Part shown: positions 1-8,600 of the stretch, piece by piece
How the letters are laid out: each line of letters opens with the position of its first letter
How positions within the stretch are numbered: the stretch's first letter is position 1
Assembly (NCBI RefSeq): GCF_023078375.1
Contig: NZ_CP095554.1
Span: 2,592,501 to 2,656,500, forward strand
From: Roseomonas gilardii subsp. gilardii
GTDB lineage: Bacteria > Pseudomonadota > Alphaproteobacteria > Acetobacterales > Acetobacteraceae
Direction of reading: 5' to 3'
Length of the DNA: 64,000 nt
The notes under the pieces: model-generated
The model's input: only the letters and a program-made list of their open reading frames with translations
Databases searched by the model: none
Told to the model about the DNA's origin: nothing
Translations under genes and position numbers: made by a program

Positions 1-76
1 GGGCCCAGCCCGCTCCGAGCAGGGCGGCGAAGGCGAGGGATGACATCAGCCCGGCCCGGTGCGTACGGGGGCGCAT
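1..76 (-). CDS. lptA: LptA N-terminus (partial, cut by window edge)
   Basis: Only the first 25 codons lie in the window. They start at an ATG whose complement is at 74-76 and encode a basic start (MRPRTHR) followed by a hydrophobic stretch (AGLMSSLAFAALLGAGWA). This looks like the signal peptide of a periplasmic protein. The gene begins 20 bases after lptC ends, on the same strand. The order kdsD-lptC-lptA is common in alphaproteobacteria, so LptA, the periplasmic bridge that carries lipopolysaccharide to the outer membrane, is the likely product. The call rests on position and the signal-like start; the body of the protein is outside the window. Confidence 0.6.
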   Translation of the reverse strand, partial: MRPRTHRAGLMSSLAFAALLGAGWA

Positions 77-96
77 GGCGTCGGGAGGCAGGGGGG

Positions 97-794
97 TCAC
101 TGGTTGCCCTCCAGCATGGCGTGGGTGTTGCCGGTGAAGGTGATGTCCGCCCCCTTGTCCTTGAGGATGAAACCCTCGCCGGTCAGCGTGCCGAAGGAGC
201 CCTGCGCCGCCACGGGGCGGTCTCCCTCGGCCTCGCCGAGCTTGATCTGGATATGCGCGACCTCGGTCTTCAGGGTCGTGCCGTTGTCGTTCCAGAGAGT
301 CACGTTCCCCCAGAGGTCCAGAAGGTCCTTGGCCTTGTCGTAGCGGCCGCTGTCGGATTCGAGCAGCACCCAGCCGCCGCCGCTCATCATCAGGTCGGCG
401 CGCGGCTTCTCCAGCATGATCGGCGCGTCCTGCGCGGTCTGCGTGGCGACGGCGGCGGTGACGTTGAAGGGCCGGCCCTGCAATCGATCCCCTGGTAGCG
501 CGGCTGCACCACGCGGATCGTGTCGGCGGCGTTCTGGGCGATGCGGCGGAAGGAAAGGCGCGCCTGATCGGTGGTGCGGTCGATCTCCGGCCACAGGGCG
601 ATGGCCGCCAGCAGCGACAGCGCGCCGAGCGGCAGCAGGAACTTCGCCGCCCGCACCGACCAGCGCCGGCGCAGCATGGCGCCGCGCGAATAATGCCGCC
701 GGGCGCGGGAAGGCAGCAGCATCTCGTGCGCCTCCCGTTCCCCCACCTCCGGGACGGGCGGCGGGGCTTGCGGCTTTCCGGCGGCGCCGCTCAA
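97..794 (-). CDS. lptC: LptC, LPS export protein (frameshifted in this sequence)
   Basis: LptC is the inner-membrane anchored subunit that passes lipopolysaccharide from LptB2FG to LptA. The first frame starts at a TTG overlapping the kdsD stop (TTGA). It has a basic segment, then one membrane helix at about residues 50-68 (KFLLPLGALSLLAAIALW), then a periplasmic part up to PRYQGID. The second frame continues with GRPFNVTAAV and a typical LptC tail (WGNVTLWNDNGT, GFILKDKGADITFTGN). The two frames join near 480-490 if one base is added back, giving about 232 residues, a normal LptC length. ATG starts further in (complement near 723 or 677) are alternatives. LptC is normally needed for growth, so a sequence error is more likely than a dead gene. 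Confidence 0.75.
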
Positions 795-1777
795 GCGACC
801 CCCAGCCGCAGCAGGTCATGGATATGCAGGATGCCGCTGGGGCTGCCATCCGGCTCCACCACGAAGAGGCTGGTGATGCTGCGCTCGTTCATGATCCGCA
901 GCGCCTCGGCCGCCAGCGCGTCCGGGCCGATGGTGCGCGGGCCGCGGGTCATCACCTCGGCGGCGGGGCGGTTCAGCAGGCCGCCCGGGCTGGCGTCATC
1001 CGCCTCGGCATCCAGGGCGCGGCGCAGGTCGCCATCGGTGATGATCCCGACCAGGCGGCCCTCCTCGACGATGCCCAGGCAGCCGAACCGCTTGGCGGTC
1101 ATGTCCACCAGCGCCTGCCGCATCGGCAGGCCGGGCGGGGCCAGCGGCATGTCGCGGTGCATCACCTCCCGGACCCGCCGCAACTGGGCGCCCAGCTTGC
1201 CGCCCGGGTGGAAGACGCGGAAATCGGCGGCGGTGAAGCCGCGCCGCTCCAGCAGCGCCACGGCGAGCGCATCGCCCAGGGCGAGCTGCAGCGTGGTGGA
1301 GGTGGTGGGGGCGAGGCCGAGCGGGCAGGCTTCCGGCACCTGGGGCAGGACCAGGGCGACATCGGCGGTCCTGGCCAGGGTGCTCCCGGCCCGGCCGGTG
1401 ATGGCGATCAGCGGCAGGTCGAAGCGGCGGCTATGGGCCAGCACGTCGGACAGCTCGGCCGTCTCGCCGCCATTGGAGATGGCGAGCACCGAATCCCCGG
1501 CCACGATCATGCCGAGATCCCCGTGCGAGGCCTCGCCGGGGTGCACGAACTGGCTGGGCGTCCCGGTGGAGGCGAAGGTCGCGGCGATCTTGCGCCCGAC
1601 ATGGCCGGACTTGCCCATGCCCGTCACCACCACCCGCCCGGTGGTCCGGGCGAGCAGGGCGACGGCGTCACGGAAACGTTGATCGAGCGACGAGGCGAGG
1701 GCGGAAAGGCCCGCCGCCTCGATCTCCAGCACGCGGCGGCCCGCGGCGAGGTCCGGATCTTGGAAAGGGGCGTTCAC
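791..1777 (-). CDS. kdsD: D-arabinose 5-phosphate isomerase (KdsD/KpsF family)
   Basis: This enzyme converts ribulose 5-phosphate to arabinose 5-phosphate, the first committed step of KDO synthesis for lipopolysaccharide. The protein (328 aa from a GTG start) has an N-terminal SIS sugar-isomerase domain with GMGKSGHVGRKIAATFASTG, the HPGEASHGDLG segment and ISNGGETAEL. Two CBS domains follow (about residues 200-325; VMTRGPRTIGPDALAAEALRIM, GILHIHDLLRLGV). Length and domain order match KdsD. A TTG 27 bases further upstream is the longest possible start. The GTG gives MNAPFQDPDLAAGRRVL, which looks more natural, though neither has a strong Shine-Dalgarno. The stop overlaps the lptC start, so translation is probably coupled. 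Confidence 0.9.
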   Translation of the reverse strand: MNAPFQDPDLAAGRRVLEIEAAGLSALASSLDQRFRDAVALLARTTGRVVVTGMGKSGHVGRKIAATFASTGTPSQFVHPGEASHGDLGMIVAGDSVLAISNGGETAELSDVLAHSRRFDLPLIAITGRAGSTLARTADVALVLPQVPEACPLGLAPTTSTTLQLALGDALAVALLERRGFTAADFRVFHPGGKLGAQLRRVREVMHRDMPLAPPGLPMRQALVDMTAKRFGCLGIVEEGRLVGIITDGDLRRALDAEADDASPGGLLNRPAAEVMTRGPRTIGPDALAAEALRIMNERSITSLFVVEPDGSPSGILHIHDLLRLGVA

Positions 1778-1875
1778 CGGCCCGTTATGGTGCGCCGGGG
1801 CCAAGCGGTCAACGCGGAGTCACTTTCCGCATCAAGAATCGTGCCAGTCCTTGTCGCGGGTTTGGGCGCCGGGGC

Positions 1876-2529
1876 TCAATGCGCGAAGATATCGGGCTCC
1901 GCATAGCCCATGAGGTCCAGCCGCCCACGGGTGGGCAGGAAGCGGAAACAGGCCTCGGCGAGGTCCAGGCGCCCCTCGCGGATCAGCAGGGCCTCCAGCC
2001 GCGCCCACAGGGCATGCAGGTACAGCACGTCCGAGGCAGCGTACTGCAACTGTTCCGTGCTGAGCTCCGCCGCGCCCCAGTCGCTGGACTGCTGCTGCTT
2101 CGAGATCTCGACCCCGAGCAGTTCCCGGCAAAGCTCCTTGAGCCCGTGGCGGTCGGTGTAGGTGCGGACGAGGCGGGAGGCGATCTTGGTGCAGCGTACC
2201 GGCGCCACCTCCACCCCCAGTGCGGCCTGGAGGATGGCGACGTCGAAGCGGGCGAAGTGGAACAGCTTGATTCGCGCCGGGTCGGCCAGGAGGGCGCGCA
2301 GATTGGGGCAGTCGCCGCCCCGGCCGCCGAGGGCTTCGGGGATGATCTGCACGCAATGGGCCGATCCGTCGCCGGCGGAAAGCTGCACCAGGCAGAGGCG
2401 GTCGCGGCGGGGGTCGAGGCCCATTGTCTCGGTATCCACCGCCACCACGGGCCCGAGGTCAAGATCGGGCGGCAGGTCCTGCCGGTGCAGGTGGATCCGG
2501 CGGTCGGACATGAAGATCGTGTTTCCCAT
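1876..2529 (-). CDS. rnd: Ribonuclease D-like 3'-5' exonuclease
   Basis: This is a DEDDy-family 3'-5' exonuclease of 217 aa that probably trims structured RNA 3' ends such as tRNA precursors. The exonuclease motifs are visible: VDTETMGL (Asp32/Glu34), HFARFDVAIL and YAASDVLYL (Tyr...Asp). The C-terminal HRDC domains of E. coli RNase D (about 375 aa) are absent. The protein is the short, single-domain form common in alphaproteobacteria. I chose the ATG at 2529 (MGNTIF); an in-frame ATG at 2511 (MSDRR) is also possible. It is the first protein gene of the minus-strand run rnd-kdsD-lptC-lptA and lies just downstream of two tRNA genes on the same strand. Confidence 0.85.
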   Translation of the reverse strand: MGNTIFMSDRRIHLHRQDLPPDLDLGPVVAVDTETMGLDPRRDRLCLVQLSAGDGSAHCVQIIPEALGGRGGDCPNLRALLADPARIKLFHFARFDVAILQAALGVEVAPVRCTKIASRLVRTYTDRHGLKELCRELLGVEISKQQQSSDWGAAELSTEQLQYAASDVLYLHALWARLEALLIREGRLDLAEACFRFLPTRGRLDLMGYAEPDIFAH

Positions 2530-2689
2530 GGATGCGGGCCTCGGGGGGAGCGTTCGGTTTCCGGCCGGGATGGGCAGGCAGCCTGAAGGAAGGGGCTGCC
2601 GCTGGCGAGCTAAACCTCCGGCACTCAAGGCCAGGGCGGGCGCCGCCGCTTCGTCATGGGAAGATGGGGAAGGGTTTGGGCGGGTGACG

Positions 2690-2776
<87 letters not shown>

Positions 2777-2842
2777 AGGTGACCACGATCCTCTCAGTTT
2801 CCCCACCGGAACCGGATCAGCGATCCGGCGGGTCAGCAACCA

Positions 2843-2929
<87 letters not shown>

Positions 2930-3096
2930 AATTCGGTGCGGTGTGGCGCCGCTCTTACGGTCCCGTGACCATGCCGTCAAGCGGGGGGAAGGCGCTTTCG
3001 CCGCGTTCATGGGAGCCTGCCGCCCGGGGTGCCATCTTGCCTCCGCCGGGGGCGTTCCATCTCTCCAGATGGAAGCGCGGACGGGAAGGAGCGGGC

Positions 3097-4023
3097 ATGA
3101 TGACGCGACGGGTGGCCACGGTGTTCGGCGGGGCGGGTTTCATCGGGCGGCATGTCGTCCAGCGTTTGGCGCAACTCGACTATGTGGTGCGGATTCCCAG
3201 CCGGCACCCCGACCGCGCCCGCCGGCAGATGGTGCAGGGCCGGGTAGGGCAGATCGTGCCCCTGGCGGTGTCGTTGACCGACGAGGCGGCGCTGGCCCGC
3301 GCCGTCGCGGGGGCGGAGGTGGTGGTGAACCTCATCGGCATCCTGGCGGAGCGCAGGGCCGGTGATTTCCGGCGCGTGCACGCGGAGGCGGCGGGGCGGA
3401 TCGCGCGGCTGAGCGCCGAGGCTGGCGTGTCGCGGCTGGTGCAGGTCTCGGCCATCGGCGCGGACCCCAACAGCCCCAGCGCCTATGCCCGGTCCAAGGC
3501 AGAAGGGGAGGCGGCGGTGCGGGCGGCCTTCCCACAGGCGACCATCCTGCGGCCCTCGATCGTCTTCGGGGCGGAGGACGCCTTCTTCAACCGCTTCGCC
3601 GCGATGAGCCGGCTGCTGCCCGTCCTCCCCATCGTGGGGGCGCGGACGCGGTTCCAGCCTGTCTATGTCGGCGATGTGGCGGCGGCCGTGGAGGCGGCGG
3701 TGACGCGGCCCGAGGCGCCCGGGCAGATCTATGAGCTGGGCGGTCCGCGCGTGGCCAGCTTCCAGGCCCTGATGGAGCAGATGCTGGAGGTGCTGAGCCG
3801 CCGCCGCCGGGTGGTGGAGATCCCGGCCGGGATCGCGAAACTGCAGGCGAAGCTCCTGGGCCGCCTGCCCAATCCGCCCCTGACGGAGGACCAGCTGCTG
3901 CTGCTGCGGCACGACAACGTCGTTTCGGGACATCACCCGGGCTTGGCGGAGCTGGGCGTGGTGCCGCACCCGCTGGAAGCGATCCTGCCCTCCTACCTCG
4001 CCCGCTACCGCAAGAAGGGCTGA
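3097..4023 (+). CDS. NDUFA9-like NAD(P)-binding protein (atypical SDR)
   Basis: This 308-aa protein is of the complex I NDUFA9 / atypical short-chain dehydrogenase type. The nucleotide-binding start is clear ([16 protein letters not shown], a GxxGxxG Rossmann motif), followed by [27 protein letters not shown] and [16 protein letters not shown], all typical of the family. In bacteria these are often annotated as complex I subunits or NADH-ubiquinone-like epimerases; their true role is not settled. The start is one of two adjacent ATGs (3097, 3100), preceded by a strong GGAAGGAG at 3084-3091. No other nuo genes are nearby. A small hairpin and an AT-rich control region follow before gltD. Confidence 0.85.
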   Translation: MMTRRVATVFGGAGFIGRHVVQRLAQLDYVVRIPSRHPDRARRQMVQGRVGQIVPLAVSLTDEAALARAVAGAEVVVNLIGILAERRAGDFRRVHAEAAGRIARLSAEAGVSRLVQVSAIGADPNSPSAYARSKAEGEAAVRAAFPQATILRPSIVFGAEDAFFNRFAAMSRLLPVLPIVGARTRFQPVYVGDVAAAVEAAVTRPEAPGQIYELGGPRVASFQALMEQMLEVLSRRRRVVEIPAGIAKLQAKLLGRLPNPPLTEDQLLLLRHDNVVSGHHPGLAELGVVPHPLEAILPSYLARYRKKG

Positions 4024-4031
4024 TTCCACGA

Positions 4032-4050
4032 AAGGTCCGAAATGGACCTT
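4032..4050 (+). terminator. Possible terminator hairpin after the NDUFA9-like gene
   Basis: A perfect 7-bp stem (AAGGTCC/GGACCTT) with a 5-base loop starts 9 bases after the stop. It is followed by ATTTGGAGCGTTTTA, which has only a weak T-rich tail. It may end transcription, or it may be part of the gltD upstream control region. Confidence 0.4.
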
Positions 4051-4071
4051 ATTTGGAGCGTTTTAGGCGAT

Positions 4072-4086
4072 TGATAATCATTTTCA
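4072..4086 (+). promoter_or_regulatory. Fur-box-like site upstream of gltDB
   Basis: The 15-mer TGATAATCATTTTCA matches the classical Fur 7-1-7 inverted repeat TGATAAT-N-ATTATCA with one mismatch outside the centre. It lies in an unusually AT-rich stretch (about 4050-4140) within the 207-base gap between the NDUFA9-like gene and gltD, 145 bases before the gltD start. This gap holds no other gene. GltD and GltB carry iron-sulfur clusters, so iron control would make sense, but this is an inference from the site alone. Related regulators such as Irr use different but also AT-rich motifs. Confidence 0.5.
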
Positions 4087-4230
4087 ATAAAAAACCCTGG
4101 ATTTTAGGTCAGCTATATTGACTTAAACGCCTTTTTTGCGCTCGCAATGATGCGAGGAGCGTGCCATAGGCTTGCCAAACCTCCTTTAATGATCCGGTCC
4201 GACGCCCGGCCGCTTGCAGAGGGATCAACC

Positions 4231-5670
4231 ATGGCCGAACGCATGCTCCAGTTCGTGCGCCTGCAGCAACGGCAGCCCGAGAAGCGCGATGCCGCCGAAC
4301 GCCGACAGGATTTCGGCGAGATCTACGCGGATTTCGAGCCTGAGCGCGCCTCCCAGCAGGCCAGCCGCTGTTCCCAGTGCGGCGTGCCCTTCTGTTCCGT
4401 GCACTGCCCGCTGAACAACAACATCCCCGACTGGCTGAAGCTGACGGCGGAGAACCGGCTGGAGGAGGCCTATGAGGTTTCCGCCGCCACCAACACCTTC
4501 CCCGAGGTCTGCGGCCGCGTCTGCCCGCAGGACCGGCTCTGCGAAGGCAACTGCGTCATCGAGAAGGGCTTCGAATCCGTCACGATCGGCGCGGTGGAGC
4601 GCTACATCACCGACACGGCCTGGGAGAAGGGCTGGGTGAAGCCGCCCGTTCCCCTGCGGGAAACGGAGCGCTCGGTCGGCATCGTCGGCGCCGGCCCGGC
4701 CGGCCTCGCGGCCGCGGAGCGGATGCGCCGCCGCGGCTGGCAGGTCACCGTCTATGACCGGCATGACCGGGTCGGCGGGCTGATGATCTACGGCATCCCG
4801 AACTTCAAGCTGGAGAAGGAGGTCATCCTCCGCCGCTGGAAGCTGTTCGAGGAGGCCGGCATCCGCTTCGAGCTGGGCTTCGAGATCGGCCGCGACGCCT
4901 CGCTGGCGGAACTGCGCGACCGCCACGACGCGGTCCTGATCGCCACCGGCGTGTACCGGGCGCGCGACGTGGAGGTGCCCGGCAACGAATTGGACGGCGT
5001 CGTCCCGGCGCTGGACTTCCTGATCGCCTCCAACCGCCAGGGGCTGGGCGATGCGGTGCCGGCCTTCGACAGCGGGGCGCTCAACGCCGCCGGCAAGCGG
5101 GTGGTGGTGATCGGCGGCGGCGACACCGCCATGGACTGCGTGCGCACCTCGGTCCGCCAGGGCGCGGCCTCGGTCACCTGCCTCTATCGCCGCGACAAGG
5201 CGAACATGCCGGGATCGATGCGCGAGGTGAAGAATGCTGAGGAGGAGGGCGTCCGCTTCTCCTGGCTCGCCGCGCCCAAGTTCTTCATGGGGGAGGCCGG
5301 CAAGGTGACCGGCGTCCAGGCGGTGCGGATGCATCTGGGCCTGCCCGAGGCCACCGGCCGCCAGCAGGTCGAGCCCATCCCGGGCAGCGAGTACACCGAG
5401 CCGGCGGACCTGGTGATCAAGGCGCTGGGCTTCGATCCGGAGAACCTGCCGGAGATGTTCGGCGAGCCCGGCCTTCGCGTGTCCCGCTGGGGCACGCTGC
5501 AGGTGGACCACCGCACGATGATGACCAGCATCCCCGGCGTCTTCGCCGCGGGCGACATCGTGCGCGGCGCCAGCCTCGTGGTCTGGGGCATCCGGGACGG
5601 GCGCGACGCGGCCGACCGGATCGAGCACTGGCACGAGCAGCAGGGCGCGGTCGCCCAGGCCGCCGAGTGA
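4231..5670 (+). CDS. gltD: Glutamate synthase (NADPH) small subunit
   Basis: The beta subunit of GOGAT passes electrons from NADPH through FAD and iron-sulfur clusters to the large subunit, which makes glutamate from glutamine and 2-oxoglutarate. The protein is 479 aa, the usual size. N-terminal cysteine clusters are visible (CSQCGVPFC, then CGRVCPQDRLCEGNC), followed by the FAD motif GAGPAGLAAAE and the NADPH motif GGGDTAMDC. The C-terminus has GVFAAGDIVRG, the conserved FAD-contact segment. The ATG at 4231 has an AGAGGGA ribosome site. An earlier in-frame ATG at 4147 would add an unlikely leader. It is followed 22 bases later by gltB, so the two form one operon. Confidence 0.97.
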   Translation: MAERMLQFVRLQQRQPEKRDAAERRQDFGEIYADFEPERASQQASRCSQCGVPFCSVHCPLNNNIPDWLKLTAENRLEEAYEVSAATNTFPEVCGRVCPQDRLCEGNCVIEKGFESVTIGAVERYITDTAWEKGWVKPPVPLRETERSVGIVGAGPAGLAAAERMRRRGWQVTVYDRHDRVGGLMIYGIPNFKLEKEVILRRWKLFEEAGIRFELGFEIGRDASLAELRDRHDAVLIATGVYRARDVEVPGNELDGVVPALDFLIASNRQGLGDAVPAFDSGALNAAGKRVVVIGGGDTAMDCVRTSVRQGAASVTCLYRRDKANMPGSMREVKNAEEEGVRFSWLAAPKFFMGEAGKVTGVQAVRMHLGLPEATGRQQVEPIPGSEYTEPADLVIKALGFDPENLPEMFGEPGLRVSRWGTLQVDHRTMMTSIPGVFAAGDIVRGASLVVWGIRDGRDAADRIEHWHEQQGAVAQAAE

Positions 5671-5692
5671 CGCAGGCGAAAGGACTGAGACG

Positions 5693-8600
5693 ATGAACCA
5701 GAAGACGAGCGAGACCGGTTCCGCCTTCGCCGCCGCCTATCCGCAGGAGGCCGCGCGCCTGACGCGGGAGGCGCAGATCGACGTCACCGAGCACGATGCC
5801 TGCGGCGTCGGCATGGTGGCCGCGCTGGACGGCGTGGCGCGGCGGGAGGTGGTGCAGGCCGGCATCGACGCGCTGCGCGCCGTCTGGCACCGCGGCGCGG
5901 TGGATGCGGACGGCAAGACCGGCGACGGCGCCGGGATCCATATCGAGATCCCGCAGGACTTCTTCGCCGAGGCGGTGGAGCGTGGCGGGGACCGGCGCCG
6001 CCCCGGCCCGATCGGCGTCGGCATGGTCTTCCTGCCCAAGACCGATTTCGGCGCGCAGGAGCGCTGCCGCCAGATCGTCGAGGTCGAGATCCTCAACGCC
6101 GGCTACAACATCTATGGCTGGCGGCAGGTGCCGATCGACGTCTCCTGCATCGGCGAGAAGGCCAATGCGACCCGGCCGGAGATCGAGCAGATCCTGATCT
6201 GGGATCCGGAGAACCGCGAGCCCGCGCTGATGGAGCGCGACCTCTACGTGATCCGCCGCCGCATCGAGAAGCAGGCCATCGCGGCGCAGGTGCCGGAGCT
6301 GTACCTCTGCTCGCTCTCCTGCCGCTCGCTGATCTACAAGGGCATGTTCCTGGCGGAGAGCCTGACGCAGTTCTATCCGGACCTGCTGGACGAACGCTTC
6401 GTCTCGCGCTTCGCCATCTTCCACCAGCGCTACTCGACCAACACCTTCCCGACCTGGCGGCTGGCGCAGCCCTTCCGCATGATCGCGCATAACGGCGAGA
6501 TCAACACGGTCCACGGCAACATCAACTGGATGAAGAGCCACGAGACGCGGCTCGCCCATCCGCTGCTCGACCCCTTCATGGAGGACATCAAGCCGGTCGT
6601 GCAGGCCGGCGGCTCCGACACGGCGACGCTCGACAATGTGTTCGAGCTGCTGGTCCGCGCCGGGCGCGACGCGCCGATGGTGAAGTCCATGCTGATCCCG
6701 GAGAGCGTCAGCAGCAACGCCACCATGCCGGCGGCACATCGCGACCTCTTCCTCTACTGCAACGCGGTGATGGAGCCCTGGGACGGGCCGGCCGCGGTCT
6801 GCGGCACGGACGGGCGCTGGGTGGTGGCCGGGCTGGACCGGAACGGGCTGCGCCCGCTGCGCTACACGGTGACGGCGGACAAGCTGCTCTTCGTCGGTTC
6901 CGAGACGGGCATGGTGAAGATCCCCGACGACCAGGTGATGGCCAAGGGCCGGGTCGGCCCGGGCCAGTGCATCGGCGTCGATCTCGACCAGCCGCGGTTC
7001 TTCAGCGATGCCGAGCTGAAGGACATGCTGGCCGCCCGCAAGCCCTATGGCGACTGGGTCCACCGCACCACGCGCATCGACGGCATCGTGCGCGCCGACC
7101 AGCACGAGCCCGAGGCGCCGCCGGTGGAGTCGCTGCGCCGCCGCCAGCTTTCCGTCGGCTACACGCTGGAGGAACTGGAGCAGATCCTGCACCCGATGGT
7201 GGAGGATGCCGCCGAGGCGATCGGCTCCATGGGCGACGACACGCCCGTGGCGGTGCTGTCGCAGCAGTATCGCGGGCTGCACCACTACTTCCGGCAGACC
7301 TTCTCGCAGGTCACCAACCCGCCGATCGACAGCCTGCGCGAGACGCGGGTGATGACGATCAAGACGCGCCTCGGCAACCTGGGCAACATCCTCGACGAGG
7401 ACCCGGCCCAGCTCGACATGCTGATGCTGGACAGCCCCGTGCTGTCCAATGCCGAGTTCGACGCGATGCGGGCCTATATGGGCTCCAGCGCCACCTCGGT
7501 GGACTGCACCTTCCCGGCGGCGGAGGGCGAGGCGGGCCTGCGCCACGCCATCGACCGCATCCGGCGCGAGGCGGAGGAGGGCGTGCGCTCCGGCTGCGCC
7601 CATGTGATCCTGACCGACGAGGCCCAGGGCCCCGAGCGCTGCGTGATCCCGATGATCCTGGCGGTCGGCGCGGTGCACACGCACCTGGTGCGCAACTCGC
7701 TGCGGACCTTCTGCTCGCTCAACGTGCGCTCCGCGGAATGCGTGGACGTGCACAACTTCGCCGTGCTGATCGGCGCCGGCGCCACCACGGTGAACGCCTA
7801 TCTGGCGCAGGACAGCATCGCCGACCGGCACCGCCGCGGGCTGCTGGGCGACCTCAGCCTGACGGACTGCGTGGCGCGCTACCGCAAGGCGGTGGACAAG
7901 GGCCTGCTGAAGATCATGTCCAAGATGGGCATCGGCGTGCTCTCCTCCTATCGTGGCGGCATGAACTTCGAGGCCATCGGCCTGTCGCGCTCGCTGGTGG
8001 CGGAGTTCTTCCCCGGCATGCAGTCGCGCATCTCGGGCATCGGCCTCTCCGGCATCGCCCGGCGCATCCTGGCCCTGCACAGGACCGCCTGGAACGCCGA
8101 TGCTGTGACGCTGCCGGTGGGCGGCCTCTACAAGCTGCGCCGCCGGGGCGAGGCGCATGCCTTCGACGGCTCGCTGATCCACACGCTGCAGAAGGCGGTG
8201 GACACGGAGAACTACCAGACCTTCAAGCGCTACAGCGAGGCGGTGCGGCGCCTGCCTCCCGTGGCGCTGCGCGACCTGCTGGACTTCCGCACCGAGGTCG
8301 CGAAGCCGATCGCGCTGGAGGAGGTCGAGAGCGTCACCGAGATCCGCAAGCGCCTGCTGGCGCCCGGTATCTCGCTCGGCGCGCTGAGCCTGGAGGCGCA
8401 TGAGACGCTCTCCATCGCCATGAACCGCATCGGGGCACGCTCCGACAGCGGGGAGGGCGGCGAGGACGCCTCCCGCGCCAAGCCGCGCGCCAATGGCGAC
8501 AACGCCTCCTCGGCGATCAAGCAGGTGGCCTCCGGCCGCTTCGGCGTCACGGCGGAATACCTGAACAACTGCCGCGAGATCGAGATCAAGGTGGCCCAGG

